The translations under genes were made by a program, and so were the position numbers. A DNA stretch of 64,000 nt from Planctomycetes bacterium UBA7888 (lineage in GTDB: Bacteria; Planctomycetota; UBA1135): assembly GCA_002500505.1 (NCBI GenBank), contig DLRM01000025.1, positions 15,856 through 79,855 of the forward strand. Reading direction: 5' to 3'. This document shows, piece after piece, positions 16,917 through 27,015 of this stretch (positions are counted from its first letter, which is position 1; each line of letters opens with the position of its first letter). Under the pieces are notes generated by a model. The model saw nothing but the letters and a program-made list of their open reading frames with translations, did no database searches and was not told the origin of the DNA.

Positions 16917-17321
16917 ATGTCCGAAGAAGCCCAAGCCACCATTGAACTCGACTCCGATCTTGAAAAGATTTTCGAGCAGCTCGACGCACTTCCTCTTGGC
17001 AAAGCCAGCCAGCTGGTAAAAGCCATGGAAGAACGTTGGGGTGTTAGTGCCGCTGCTCCTGTTGCTGTTGCTGCAGGTCCTGCTGGTGCTGCCGAAGAAG
17101 CTGAAGAGAAGACTTCCTTTGATGTCATTCTCGAAGACTTTGGCGACAAGAAGATTGATGTCATCAAGGCCGTCCGCGCCATTACTGGTGTTGGCCTGAA
17201 AGAGGCAAAAGAGCTCGTTGAAGGCGCACCTGCTCCGATTAAGGAAGGCGCGTCCAAGGACGAGGCCGAAGACCTCAAGAAGCAACTCGAAGAAGCCGGG
17301 GCCACCGTCAAACTTGCCTAG
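16917..17321 (+). CDS. rplL: 50S ribosomal protein L7/L12
   Basis: Multicopy stalk protein that recruits translational GTPases. The 134-residue protein has an acidic N-terminal dimerisation part, an Ala/Gly/Pro-rich hinge (about 44-60) and the canonical C-terminal domain with [20 protein letters not shown]. At 134 residues it is slightly longer than E. coli L7/L12 (121), mostly in the N-terminal part. A 207-base gap follows before rpoB. Confidence 0.98.
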   Translation: MSEEAQATIELDSDLEKIFEQLDALPLGKASQLVKAMEERWGVSAAAPVAVAAGPAGAAEEAEEKTSFDVILEDFGDKKIDVIKAVRAITGVGLKEAKELVEGAPAPIKEGASKDEAEDLKKQLEEAGATVKLA

Positions 17322-17368
17322 TTGGAATCGGGTACGGAACTTGTCCGTTCTTCCGGTTTCTGCCGTCT

Positions 17369-17404
17369 ACCCTCGGTCGCAAAGCTTTCTTTGCGGTCTG
17401 GGGT
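17369..17404 (+). promoter_or_regulatory. Hairpin between rplL and rpoB (processing or attenuation)
   Basis: A perfect seven-base core stem (CGCAAAG-CTTT-CTTTGCG, 17378-17395) is extended outward by further pairs including ACCC/GGGT to 17369-17404. It sits in the 207-base rplL-rpoB gap, where many bacteria place an attenuator or an RNase III site that lowers rpoBC relative to stalk protein expression. No T-run follows, which favours processing. The rest of 17322-17528 shows no clear promoter. Confidence 0.5.
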
Positions 17405-17528
17405 GGCCTTCTGTAATGGCTGAAGGGCAAATCGCTCTTCGGTCCGGCTCTCCTGCCGCGCCCGTGATTCTTACCCCTGAGAATTACTTCCCCTTCACGC
17501 AACGCACGCCTTTCCAGGCCCCGAGGGT

Positions 17529-20500
17529 ATGACCGCCGTCCAAAACAAGCCAATCGACCAATTCGAAATCCGGGATTTCCGCAAATTCGCTTACCGCGAA
17601 GAATCTTTGCTACCCGGTCTTTCCGATCTTCAACTTCGCGCCTATCGTGAGTTCTTACAGATGGGTGTTGCGCCTAAGCGGCGTAAAAGTCTCGGCCTCG
17701 AGGCACTCTTCCAGAATGTGTTTCCTATTGAGAGCTTGGACAAGACCTTGGCTCTTGAATACTTGGGATACACGCTTGGTCGCCCTCGTTACGAGCCCAA
17801 TGAATGTCGCAAGCTGAAGTACAGCTACGCATTCCCGCTTCGCGCTCGCATTGCCTTGCGCCGTGGTTCAGAGCGGACTGAAGAGGACATCTTCCTTGGC
17901 GAAATTCCCGTCATGATGGGTGGGGGAGAGTTCATCGTAAACGGCTCGGAGCGGTGCATCGTTGCGCAGCTTCACCGCTCACCTGGCATCGACTTTTCTG
18001 TGGATTTCCATACTGGGGACAAGAAACTTCACAGTGCTCGAATCATCCCTGAACGAGGCTCATGGATTGAGATTTCAGTTTCAGGGAAAGGTATGCTGCA
18101 GGTGCGGATTGACCAGCAGTCCAAATTCTCAGCATTGACTCTGCTTCGCGCCCTTCAGCCAACTGGTATTGAAGAAGGCACAACGGATGAAATTCTCCGT
18201 TTGTTCTACCCTGTTGAGGTAATCTCCCGCGCCAAACTGTCGAAGCCGAAATTTGCAAAGGCGATTGAAGGTAAGAAGGCTCTTGGTCAAATTCGCGATT
18301 TGAAAACTGGAGAAGTTTGGGCTGATCCAGGTCAGGAAATCACACCAGAGGCTGCAGAAAGGATTGCTGCCTCTGATTTAAAGGAAGTCGAACTTCTTGG
18401 GAATGCCGAGGACAATCTTATTCTCGATTCCTTAAAAGAAGATACGGCAACCACTCACGAAGAGGCATTGGCCGCGATTTACCAAAAGCTGCGTCCGGGG
18501 AACCCGGTTCAGCTTGAAAAGGCTCGCGACCTTCTGAGAGACCGTTTCTTTGATGCCCAGCGCTATAGCTTGGGCCGCGTTGGCCGCTTCCGCATTAGCC
18601 GGAAGTTTGGACGCCCAGAAGAAGCGGACAAGGGTCCTACAACCCTTCAGCCCGATGACTTTCTGGATGCCGTTAAATACCTACTTGGATTACGCAGCGG
18701 TGTTGGCGAAGTAGACGACATTGATCACCTTGGTATTCGCCGAGTTCGAACCATTGGCGAACTTGCTACGGAGGAGTTCCGGAAAGGATTGGTTAAAGTC
18801 GCACGGGGTGCTGTGGACCGAATGTCTCAGCAAGAGGACACAGAAACCCTGACTCCAAGAAGCCTCATCAACGCAAAAGCGTTCTCGACTTCCGTGGATC
18901 AGTTCTTCTCTCGAGGGGAATTGAGTCAAGTTGTTGACCAAACCAACCCTTTATCTCAGCTTGCTCATGAACGCCGCTTGTCGGCTTTGGGCCCAGGCGG
19001 ATTGAACCGAAAGCGTGCGGGCTTCCAGGAACGAGATGTTCACATCAGTCACTACGGTCGCTTATGTCCAATCGAAACCCCTGAAGGTGCCAACATTGGT
19101 CTGATATCTTCCTTGGCTCTATACGGCGTTGTGGACGACTATGGTTTCTTGGTCTCTCCTTACCGAACGGTGAAGAAAGGCAAGGCAACCGACGAAGTTC
19201 GCTTCCTACGTGCCGACGAAGAATACGAGCGAGTCTTTGCACCTGCCGACGCAGATTTGGATCCTAAGACCGGAGCCATTATTCCTGATGAACATGGTCT
19301 CGTCATGACTCGTCACCATGGGGAATTCCAGCTCAAGACTCTTGATGAAGTTGAGTTCCTGGATGTGGACCCTGGGCAAATCGTTGGAATTTCGGCTTCT
19401 CTGATTCCATTCTTGGAGCACGATGACGCAAACCGTGCCTTGATGGGTTCGAACATGCAGCGCCAGGCCGTTCCTCTAATTCGTACGGAGCCGCCGTTAG
19501 TGGGCACTGGGCTAGAACGCGCGATTGCTCATAACACCGGCATGGCCGTGAAGGCCCGAGCTGCTGGAACTGTGGAAGCTGTTGATGGTGACCACATCAA
19601 GTTGAGTGGCGATCCCGAATTGTACCGAATGCGCAAGTTCCACAAGTTGAATGAGCGCACTTGTCTCAACCAAAAGCCATTGGTTGAGCCTGGTCAAAAG
19701 GTAAAGAAGGGTGAACTGATTGCGGATGGAGCGGCCACCCACAATGGTGAATTGTCCTTGGGTAAAAATCTCCTCGTAGCTTTCATGTCCTGGGAGGGTT
19801 ACAACTATGAGGATGCGATTATCGTTTCGGAGAGACTTGTCAAAGACGATGTCTTCACTTCAATTCACATTGAAGAGTACACCGCTGAAATTCGCGAAAC
19901 GACCCTCGGAAAAGAGGAGTTCACGCGAGATATTCCGAATGCAGGCGAGCGAGCTCTTCGTAACTTGGATGAGTCTGGAATCGTTCGCATCGGTACGCGA
20001 GTAGGTCCGAGCGACATTCTTGTTGGCAAGATTGCGCCAAAATCCAAAACGGAACTCACTCCTGAAGAACGCCTTCTCCACGCAATCTTTGGGCGCGCTG
20101 GTGAAGACGTGAAGAACGTTTCCATGAAGCTTTCTTCGGGTGTTCGAGGTATCGTGATTGCAGCCGAGCACTTCACTCGCAAGGTGAACATGACGCCTGC
20201 TGAACGTCGGGCAGCTCATGAACAAATTCGCAAGATTGAAGCTGAGTACGATGAAGTTGTTCGTACGGAGCTTCAAGCTGCCGTAAGTGAACTTCAAGAG
20301 TACCTTAAGGAAACGATTAAGGACCCTGAAACCAAGAAAGGGATTGCCATTACTGAAGCAACTTTGTTTGGCGACCTCACCCGATTGATTGCTCACATTA
20401 AGGCTTACGCTGAAGGTGTGCAGCACCCTTCTCGTCGAAACAAAGCGGAAGAAATTGTCCGTGTGCACTTTGATCGCATCGAGGACAAGGAAGCCTGGAA

Positions 20501-21287
20501 AGTCAAAATGACCAACCGCCTTAGCCGTGGAGATGACCTCCCTAATGGCGTATTGGAAATGGTGAAAGTCTTTATTGCCACGAAGCGGAACCTGTCCGTA
20601 GGTGACAAGATGGCTGGACGCCACGGGAACAAAGGTGTTGTTTCCATCGTGCTTCCTGAGGAAGACATGCCCTTCCTGGACGATGGCACTCCTGTTGACA
20701 TCATTCTTAACCCCCTCGGTGTGCCTAGCCGTATGAATGTTGGGCAGATCCTGGAGACCCACCTCGGGTGGGCGGCCAAGAAAGCTGGATTCCGTGCGAT
20801 TACGGGCGCTTTTGATGGCGCTTCTGAGGCGGATATTGAAGCCGCACTGGAAGAAGCAGGTCTCCCGAAATCAGGGGTGACTACTCTCTTCGATGGCCGT
20901 ACGGGCGCACCTTTTGAACAAGAAACTTGCGTGGGTTATATGTATGTACTGAAGCTTCACCACCTTGTTGATGAGAAAGTGCACGCACGCTCCACAGGTC
21001 CTTACAGCCTAATCACGCAGCAGCCGCTTGGTGGTAAAGCACGATTTGGTGGCCAGCGATTTGGTGAAATGGAAGTGTGGGCCTTGGAAGCTTATGGCGC
21101 CGCTTATCTGTTGCAAGAGCTCTTGACCGTGAAGTCAGATGACGTGGACGGTCGCACCAAGATTTACGAATCTATGGTGAAGGGCAAGAACATCCTTGAA
21201 CCTGGCACACCGGTCAGCTTTGAGGTACTGATGAACGAGATTCGAGGTTTAGGCCTCAACATTCAGCTCGAAACAAAAGAGGGCTAA
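17529..21287 (+). CDS. rpoB: DNA-directed RNA polymerase subunit beta
   Basis: The 1252-residue beta subunit of RNA polymerase. All conserved blocks are visible, including the rifampicin pocket (about codons 457-505; LSQVVDQTNPLSQLAHERRL), the KPLVEPGQKV region, the active-site GDKMAGRHGNKG segment and the C-terminal GGKARFGGQRFGEMEVWALEAYG. The residues equivalent to E. coli Asp516, His526 and Ser531 are kept, while Phe514 and Met515 are both Val. The ATG at 17529 follows a 207-base gap, and rpoC starts 12 bases after the stop. Confidence 0.99.
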   Translation: MTAVQNKPIDQFEIRDFRKFAYREESLLPGLSDLQLRAYREFLQMGVAPKRRKSLGLEALFQNVFPIESLDKTLALEYLGYTLGRPRYEPNECRKLKYSYAFPLRARIALRRGSERTEEDIFLGEIPVMMGGGEFIVNGSERCIVAQLHRSPGIDFSVDFHTGDKKLHSARIIPERGSWIEISVSGKGMLQVRIDQQSKFSALTLLRALQPTGIEEGTTDEILRLFYPVEVISRAKLSKPKFAKAIEGKKALGQIRDLKTGEVWADPGQEITPEAAERIAASDLKEVELLGNAEDNLILDSLKEDTATTHEEALAAIYQKLRPGNPVQLEKARDLLRDRFFDAQRYSLGRVGRFRISRKFGRPEEADKGPTTLQPDDFLDAVKYLLGLRSGVGEVDDIDHLGIRRVRTIGELATEEFRKGLVKVARGAVDRMSQQEDTETLTPRSLINAKAFSTSVDQFFSRGELSQVVDQTNPLSQLAHERRLSALGPGGLNRKRAGFQERDVHISHYGRLCPIETPEGANIGLISSLALYGVVDDYGFLVSPYRTVKKGKATDEVRFLRADEEYERVFAPADADLDPKTGAIIPDEHGLVMTRHHGEFQLKTLDEVEFLDVDPGQIVGISASLIPFLEHDDANRALMGSNMQRQAVPLIRTEPPLVGTGLERAIAHNTGMAVKARAAGTVEAVDGDHIKLSGDPELYRMRKFHKLNERTCLNQKPLVEPGQKVKKGELIADGAATHNGELSLGKNLLVAFMSWEGYNYEDAIIVSERLVKDDVFTSIHIEEYTAEIRETTLGKEEFTRDIPNAGERALRNLDESGIVRIGTRVGPSDILVGKIAPKSKTELTPEERLLHAIFGRAGEDVKNVSMKLSSGVRGIVIAAEHFTRKVNMTPAERRAAHEQIRKIEAEYDEVVRTELQAAVSELQEYLKETIKDPETKKGIAITEATLFGDLTRLIAHIKAYAEGVQHPSRRNKAEEIVRVHFDRIEDKEAWKVKMTNRLSRGDDLPNGVLEMVKVFIATKRNLSVGDKMAGRHGNKGVVSIVLPEEDMPFLDDGTPVDIILNPLGVPSRMNVGQILETHLGWAAKKAGFRAITGAFDGASEADIEAALEEAGLPKSGVTTLFDGRTGAPFEQETCVGYMYVLKLHHLVDEKVHARSTGPYSLITQQPLGGKARFGGQRFGEMEVWALEAYGAAYLLQELLTVKSDDVDGRTKIYESMVKGKNILEPGTPVSFEVLMNEIRGLGLNIQLETKEG

Positions 21288-21299
21288 GGGGGAATCAAG

Positions 21300-24200
21300 A
21301 TGACTGACAGCACAATCACTGCCAATACTGCGGAACAAGTACCAATCGCTCCGCCACCACCTCCTGCGAGCTTGGATTACCAAGATTACAAAGGCGTTTC
21401 CATTCGCTTGGGTTCACCAGAGGATTTCCGCTCGTCTTCCTACGGTGAAGTCAAAAAGCCGGAGACTATTAACTACCGAACTTTTCGCCCTGAAAAGGAT
21501 GGCTTGTTTTGTGAGCGCATTTTTGGTCCAGAGCGCGATTACGAGTGCCATTGCGGCAAGTACCGGGGTCAGAAACACATGGGCATCGTTTGTGACAAGT
21601 GTGGCGTTATGGTCACCACGAGTCGTGAGCGGCGCAAGCGAATGGGGCATATCAGCCTAGCCGCCCCAGTCGCTCATATTTGGTTCTTCTCAGTCACTCC
21701 TAGTCGGATTGGTTCGCTTCTTGGAATGAAGAAGAATCAACTTGAGAGAGTCATTTACTTCCAGGACTATGTTGTAATTTCTCCTGGTGAGTCCGAATTT
21801 AAAGAGTGCCAGCTCATTACTGAAGATGAGTATCGGCGAGCTCGCGCACAATACGGCACCTCTTTCGTTGCCGGAATGGGTGCCGAATCCATTGGTGAGC
21901 TTCTTCGGAACATGAACTTGCCCACGCTTGCTTCTGAACTGCGAGAAGCACTCAAGACCTGCACTTCGCGCCAAAAGATGGCTGACTTGGTGAAACGTCT
22001 TCGTACGGTGGAGATGCTGAAGGACTCGCCCAATGATCCTGCTTGGATGATTTTGGATGTTGTTCCTGTCATTCCCCCCGAATTGCGACCTCTAGTTCGT
22101 TTGGATTCCGGTAACTTTGCCAGCTCCGATTTGAACGACCTTTATCGCCGACTCATCAACCGGAACAACCGCCTGAAGCGACTGATTGAGTTGAATGCTC
22201 CAGAGGTCATTATTCGGAATGAGAAGCGTATGCTTCAACAGTCCGTTGATGCTCTCTTTGACAACGGCCGCTGCAAGCGACAGGTCATGAGCACTTCGAA
22301 TCAGCCGCTGAAATCCTTGACCGACATGATCAAGGGTAAGCAAGGGCGTTTCCGTCTCAACTTGTTGGGTAAGCGAGTGGACTATTCTGCTCGTTCGGTC
22401 ATTGTTGTGGGTCCTGAATTGCACCTTCATCAGTGTGGATTGCCAAAAGTCATTGCTCTGGAGTTATTCCAGCCCTTCATTATTCGGCGCTTGAAAGAGT
22501 TGAAGCTTGCTGAAACAATTAAGGCAGCGAAAAAGATGCTTGAACGCCGTGATGAGGAGGTTTGGGACATTTTGGAAGAAGTCATCCAGGGGCATCCCAT
22601 TCTTTTGAACCGTGCTCCGACCTTGCACCGCATGGGCATTCAGGCATTCGAGCCTGTCCTCATTGAGGGTAATGCAATTCAATTGCACCCCTTGGTTTGC
22701 CCTGCCTTTAATGCTGACTTTGACGGTGACCAAATGGCTGTCCACTTGCCTCTTTCCTACGAAGCGCAAGTCGAAGCAGCCACTCTCATGTTGTCGCCGA
22801 ACAACGTGTTCTCGCCTGCAAACGGCAACCCTTTGATTTCACCTCACCAGGACATCATTCTTGGCATCTTCTTTATGACTGCTGATAAAGCGGAGTGTAA
22901 GAATGAGTGGCAAGAAGGGAAGCGTGGGGGAGTCTATGCCGATTTGACGGAATTGCTTCTTGCAAACTCCCACGGCCATGTGGAAATGCACTCAAAGGTT
23001 CAGGTCAGGCTTCCTGCAGGAACTTTGCTTACAGAAAAATTTGGTGACCCATTCCGGACACTTGAGAAGCCTGAGCGAGTTTTGACCACACCAGGTCGCG
23101 CAATTGTGAATGATGTGCTTCCAGAAGGTATGCCTTATTACAACTGGGCATTGGACAAGAAATCTATCCACAACCTAATCCATGATTGTCACCACCTTTG
23201 TGGTCGGACCGCAACATTGGTGCTTCTAGACGACTTGAAGTCTTTGGGCTTTAAGGGGGCAACTCGTTCAGGGATGTCCTTTGCCAAAGATGACATGGTG
23301 ATTCCTGATGACAAGTGGAGCATCATTGAAGATACGCAGTCCCAGGTTGATCAAGTTCAGAAAGATTTTGAAGAAGGTGCGATTACAAACAATGAACGCT
23401 CCTCCAAAGTCATTGACCACTGGACCACAGCTCGAGAAAAGATTTCAACATCTTTGTTGCAAGCCCTGCAGAGTGACCGTCGAGATGGCAAACCCTATCT
23501 GAACCCTGTCTTCGTGATGGCGCACTCCGGCGCCCGTGGTGGTGTGGACCAGATTCGCCAGCTTTCGGGCATGCGAGGTTTGATGGCAAAGCCAAGTGGT
23601 GAAATTATCGAAACTCCTATTCGTGCAAACTTCCGTGAAGGCCTTCGTATTTTGGAGTACTTCTCCTCAACACACGGTGCTCGGAAAGGTTTGGCGGATA
23701 CCGCGCTCAAGACTGCTGACTCAGGTTACTTGACCAGAAAGTTGGCCGATGTTGCCCAAAACGTCACCATCACCATGGAAGACTGTGGAGCACCGAATGG
23801 TATTCCAAAGGAAGCGGTTTACCAGGGGGACAAGATGGTTGTTCCTTTATCGCAAGTTGTTCGCGGACGCGTAGCCTGCGATACGATTCGGGATCGAATT
23901 TCTGACGATCTTGTTGTCGGAAAGGGTCAGATTCTTTCTGCGAAAATTGCAAAGCGTATTGAGGATTTGGGCTACACCAAAATCCGGGTCCGAACTCCTT
24001 TACAGTGCGAGGCAGGCGATGGCCTTTGTCAGAAGTGCTACGGCGAAGACCTCTCGCGCGGAAATATTGCCGAGCTTGGCTTAGCGGCCGGCATTGTTGC
24101 TGCCCAGTCGATTGGTGAACCGGGTACTCAGTTGACTATGCGTACTTTCCACATTGGTGGTACTGCAAGTCGTGCCTTGGTTGTTTCGGAAACAAAAGTT

Positions 24201-25517
24201 CGTCGTGGCGGTACTGTGGAGTATCACGACTTAAAGGTCACGAAGAACCCTGACGGGCACACCGTTGCTCTTTCACGAACCGGAGAAATCATCATTCGAG
24301 ATTCCAAGGGTCGCGAACTTGATCGGTACGCTGTCCCTGTTGGCTCAATTTTGCACGCCGAAAACGGAGCCAAAATTACAAAGAGCTCCAAGCTTGTGGA
24401 ATGGGATGCTCACTTCTTGCCTATCCTCGCAGACTTTGACGGGAAAGTTCGCTTCGAAGATGTTGTCCTTGGAAAAACAATGAATGTGGAGGAGGACCCC
24501 AAGACTGGGGTGCAACGCCGCAAGATTATTGAATCCAAAGGTGATCTTCATCCACAGGTTCTGCTTGTTGGAAAAGACGGTGAGGTTCTTTACTACACCG
24601 CACTCCCCGAAAATGCTTACTTGGAAGTTGAAGATGGTAATCAGGTCACTGCTGGAACTATGCTGGCCAAGTCTCCTCGAGGAATTGGTGGTACCCAGGA
24701 CATTACGGGTGGATTGCCCCGCGTCACAGAACTCTTTGAAGCTCGGATTCCGAAAAACCCGTCCACCATGGCTGAGATTGATGGAATCGTGGAGCTTGGG
24801 GACAAGCGACGAGGAAAGAGAATTATCCTTGTTCGTAACGATGACCTTGATGAGGAACGCGAGCACCTAGTTGCTCAATCCAAGCACCTTGCTGTTCACA
24901 CCGGTGACCGAGTAAAAGCTGGCGAACCTCTTGTGGATGGTCCAAAGCCACCTCAGGACATTCTCAAAATTGAAGGACCTGAAAAACTTCAGCGCTACCT
25001 CGTGGACGAAGTTCAGAAGGTATATCGTGCACAGGGTGTAGGCATCAACGACAAGCACATTGAAATCATCGTCATGCAAATGATGCGGAAGGTGCAAGTT
25101 GAGGCTTCTGGAGATTCCAAACTCCTTCCGAACTCTCTCATTGATCGCCATCAATTCAAGGCGATTGTTGAGGAGATGCTTGAGAAAGGAGAAACTCCAC
25201 CCTCAGCCTCGCCCATGGTGATGGGCATTACGAAGGCCTCCGTTCAGTCCGAGTCTTTCATTTCTGCGGCTTCTTTCCAAGAGACGACCAAGGTGCTCAC
25301 TGAGGCTTCTCTTCGCGGCAAGCTCGACCAACTACAAGGCCTGAAGGAAAACGTCATCCTCGGAAACCTGATTCCTGCGGGAACTGGTGCTCGAGGCCTG
25401 TTAGATAACCGTGTCCAGAAGAAGGTGGATTTCACTCAGTTTGGAAGCCTTTCTTTTGAGAGGGAACCCTCCATTCTGGAAGAAATTGAAGCTGAAGACG
25501 CCAAGTCTGCCGAATAA
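21300..25517 (+). CDS. rpoC: DNA-directed RNA polymerase subunit beta prime
   Basis: The 1405-residue catalytic beta-prime subunit. The catalytic NADFDGDQ motif is at residues 471-478. The N-terminal zinc site (CHCGKY..CDKCG, about 81-100) and the second zinc cluster ([14 protein letters not shown], about 904-917) are both complete, and the bridge helix/trigger loop region with [16 protein letters not shown] is intact. An N-terminal extension of about 25 residues rich in Pro/Ala precedes the conserved start. A putative promoter for rpsL lies just downstream. Confidence 0.99.
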   Translation: MTDSTITANTAEQVPIAPPPPPASLDYQDYKGVSIRLGSPEDFRSSSYGEVKKPETINYRTFRPEKDGLFCERIFGPERDYECHCGKYRGQKHMGIVCDKCGVMVTTSRERRKRMGHISLAAPVAHIWFFSVTPSRIGSLLGMKKNQLERVIYFQDYVVISPGESEFKECQLITEDEYRRARAQYGTSFVAGMGAESIGELLRNMNLPTLASELREALKTCTSRQKMADLVKRLRTVEMLKDSPNDPAWMILDVVPVIPPELRPLVRLDSGNFASSDLNDLYRRLINRNNRLKRLIELNAPEVIIRNEKRMLQQSVDALFDNGRCKRQVMSTSNQPLKSLTDMIKGKQGRFRLNLLGKRVDYSARSVIVVGPELHLHQCGLPKVIALELFQPFIIRRLKELKLAETIKAAKKMLERRDEEVWDILEEVIQGHPILLNRAPTLHRMGIQAFEPVLIEGNAIQLHPLVCPAFNADFDGDQMAVHLPLSYEAQVEAATLMLSPNNVFSPANGNPLISPHQDIILGIFFMTADKAECKNEWQEGKRGGVYADLTELLLANSHGHVEMHSKVQVRLPAGTLLTEKFGDPFRTLEKPERVLTTPGRAIVNDVLPEGMPYYNWALDKKSIHNLIHDCHHLCGRTATLVLLDDLKSLGFKGATRSGMSFAKDDMVIPDDKWSIIEDTQSQVDQVQKDFEEGAITNNERSSKVIDHWTTAREKISTSLLQALQSDRRDGKPYLNPVFVMAHSGARGGVDQIRQLSGMRGLMAKPSGEIIETPIRANFREGLRILEYFSSTHGARKGLADTALKTADSGYLTRKLADVAQNVTITMEDCGAPNGIPKEAVYQGDKMVVPLSQVVRGRVACDTIRDRISDDLVVGKGQILSAKIAKRIEDLGYTKIRVRTPLQCEAGDGLCQKCYGEDLSRGNIAELGLAAGIVAAQSIGEPGTQLTMRTFHIGGTASRALVVSETKVRRGGTVEYHDLKVTKNPDGHTVALSRTGEIIIRDSKGRELDRYAVPVGSILHAENGAKITKSSKLVEWDAHFLPILADFDGKVRFEDVVLGKTMNVEEDPKTGVQRRKIIESKGDLHPQVLLVGKDGEVLYYTALPENAYLEVEDGNQVTAGTMLAKSPRGIGGTQDITGGLPRVTELFEARIPKNPSTMAEIDGIVELGDKRRGKRIILVRNDDLDEEREHLVAQSKHLAVHTGDRVKAGEPLVDGPKPPQDILKIEGPEKLQRYLVDEVQKVYRAQGVGINDKHIEIIVMQMMRKVQVEASGDSKLLPNSLIDRHQFKAIVEEMLEKGETPPSASPMVMGITKASVQSESFISAASFQETTKVLTEASLRGKLDQLQGLKENVILGNLIPAGTGARGLLDNRVQKKVDFTQFGSLSFEREPSILEEIEAEDAKSAE

Positions 25518-25535
25518 TCCCTCCATTCCTTGGAC

Positions 25536-25563
25536 TTGACCAAAACAACTAAAACGCTAGACT
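25536..25563 (+). promoter_or_regulatory. Promoter of rpsL-rpsG
   Basis: TTGACC at 25536-25541 and TAGACT at 25558-25563 with a 16-base spacer, 51 bases upstream of the rpsL start. It would give the rpsL-rpsG pair its own promoter apart from rpoBC. Confidence 0.55.
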
Positions 25564-25614
25564 TCTAGACCCTTTTGTCCCTACCCCCCTGGGGCTTAAA
25601 GGCACCAAGACAAC

Positions 25615-25986
25615 ATGCCAACCATCAACCAGCTCGTTCGCAAAGGCCGTAAGCCTATGCGGAAGAAGTCTAAAAGCCCTGTGCTTGATCGCTGCCCTCA
25701 AAAGCGCGGTGTTTGCACTCAGGTAAAGACAATGACCCCGAAGAAGCCGAACTCGGCCCTTCGTAAAGTCGCCCGTGTTCGCCTTTCCAATGGAAAGGAG
25801 ATTACCGCCTACATTGGTGGTGAAGGGCATAACCTTCAAGAGCACTCCATCGTGTTGGTTCGTGGTGGTCGAGTTCGTGACCTTCCTGGTGTTCGCTACC
25901 ACGTGATTCGAGGCACTCTGGATGCTTCTGGCGTAGATGGCCGCACCTGTTCTCGTTCAAAGTACGGCACTCGCCGCGGGAAGTAG
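25615..25986 (+). CDS. rpsL: 30S ribosomal protein S12 (Arg at position 88)
   Basis: Decoding-centre protein of the small subunit, 123 residues. The decoding loop TPKKPNS keeps Lys43. The second loop reads [13 protein letters not shown], so position 88 is arginine where most bacteria have lysine; Asp89, the beta-methylthiolation site of RimO in E. coli, is kept. Lys88Arg is a known streptomycin-resistance change in S12 of other bacteria. Two bases separate it from rpsG. Confidence 0.98.
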   Translation: MPTINQLVRKGRKPMRKKSKSPVLDRCPQKRGVCTQVKTMTPKKPNSALRKVARVRLSNGKEITAYIGGEGHNLQEHSIVLVRGGRVRDLPGVRYHVIRGTLDASGVDGRTCSRSKYGTRRGK

Positions 25987-25988
25987 GA

Positions 25989-26465
25989 ATGCCACGTAGC
26001 TATAAGTCCACTGCCAAGTATCTTGAGCCAGACCCTCGTTATGGCTCCGAGTTGGCGATGAAATTCATCAACCAGCTTATGCTTTGTGGAAAGAAGTCCG
26101 TTGCGATGGACATCTTCTACGAAGCTTGCGAGACGGCCTCCAAGAAGTTGGAGGAGACAGCTCCCGAACAGGTTTTCATTACTGCCTTGGAAAATGTGAA
26201 GCCTTCTGTCGAAGTTCGCTCCAAGCGGGTCGGGGGTTCCAACTACCAGGTCCCAAGAGAAGTCAGCGCCAAGCGCGCCCAAGCCTTAGGGATTCGTTGG
26301 TTAATCGGCAACGCTCGCAAGAAGAAGGGCATGCCCATGGCGCGCCGTCTTTCGATGGAATTGGTAGACGCATGCAACAACACTGGTGCTTCCGTCCAAT
26401 GGAGAGACAACGTCCACAAGATGGCCGAAGCCAATAAAGCTTTCAGCCACTTCGCCTCCTTCTAA
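25989..26465 (+). CDS. rpsG: 30S ribosomal protein S7
   Basis: Nucleates assembly of the 30S head and contacts E-site tRNA; 158 residues. The family pattern is clear in MFINQLMLCGKKSVA-like spacing near residue 18-33, VGGSNYQVPREV (about 78-89) and the C-terminal AFSHFASF. A strong intrinsic terminator follows 16 bases after the stop, so the str-type cluster is split here before the Tsr3-like gene and fusA. Confidence 0.97.
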   Translation: MPRSYKSTAKYLEPDPRYGSELAMKFINQLMLCGKKSVAMDIFYEACETASKKLEETAPEQVFITALENVKPSVEVRSKRVGGSNYQVPREVSAKRAQALGIRWLIGNARKKKGMPMARRLSMELVDACNNTGASVQWRDNVHKMAEANKAFSHFASF

Positions 26466-26481
26466 ACAGCGTGGCACTTCT

Positions 26482-26518
26482 AGCGGGCTTTCCTTTGGGA
26501 TTGCCCGCTCTTTTTTTT
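26482..26518 (+). terminator. Intrinsic terminator after rpsG
   Basis: A perfect seven-base stem (AGCGGGC 26482-26488, GCCCGCT 26503-26509) is followed by eight T. It is the clearest intrinsic terminator inside the translation block and separates rpsL-rpsG from the Tsr3-like gene and fusA. Confidence 0.85.
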
Positions 26519-26539
26519 GCCCACCCATCAAGTTGAAGC

Positions 26540-27004
26540 ATGGATATTGAGCTCATTCTCGTTCGCCTCAATAAGGAGAATCCGAAAAAATGTAGCCTGA
26601 CTCCCCTGCGTGAGGAGGGGAGGAAAGGGCTTCGTTGGTTTCACTGCGACTTTGGGGACTCTATTCCCGTGGGGGAGGTCACCCTCCTGCATCCAGAAGG
26701 CGAACTTTTGACACCGACGGATGCCCATCGCCCCCTTCTTTTAGTGGATTCCTCTTGGCGAGATTTGCCTCGTGTTTTGAACTTAGTAGAAGGAGAGCTG
26801 CACTATCGGAGTCTTCCACAAGGGCTACAGACCGCCTATCCCCGGAAGTCAAAAATCTTTGAAGATCCCCAGAATGGTTTGGCGAGCATCGAAGCCCTTC
26901 ATGCCGCTCTTTGGATGTTGGGGGAGCGCGATGACTCGCTTTTAAATGGGTATCGTTGGGCAAAGGAGTGGCTGGACATGAATTCTGAGCTCCTCGGTGC
27001 TTAG
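26540..27004 (+). CDS. Tsr3-like (DUF367) rRNA aminocarboxypropyltransferase family protein
   Basis: A 154-residue protein that I assign to the Tsr3/DUF367 family from its pattern. The N-terminus has ENPKKCSLTPL (about 13-23), matching the family D-P-K-K-C-(S/T) motif; LLLVDSSWRDL (about 66-76) matches the V-D-C-S-W motif; the SLP..QTAYPRKS segment and the helical end with ASIEALHAALWMLG and YRWAKEWLDMNSELL match the C-terminal family block. Tsr3 transfers the 3-amino-3-carboxypropyl group from S-adenosylmethionine to a small-subunit rRNA base in eukaryotes and archaea. Its place between a terminator and fusA supports a ribosome role. The exact bacterial substrate is unknown. Confidence 0.78.
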   Translation: MDIELILVRLNKENPKKCSLTPLREEGRKGLRWFHCDFGDSIPVGEVTLLHPEGELLTPTDAHRPLLLVDSSWRDLPRVLNLVEGELHYRSLPQGLQTAYPRKSKIFEDPQNGLASIEALHAALWMLGERDDSLLNGYRWAKEWLDMNSELLGA

Positions 27005-27015
27005 AATCTAGGCAC

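Noticed and set aside
19860..20762. A 300-residue frame antisense to rpoB
   Set aside because: Shadow frame of highly biased coding sequence with no independent evidence.
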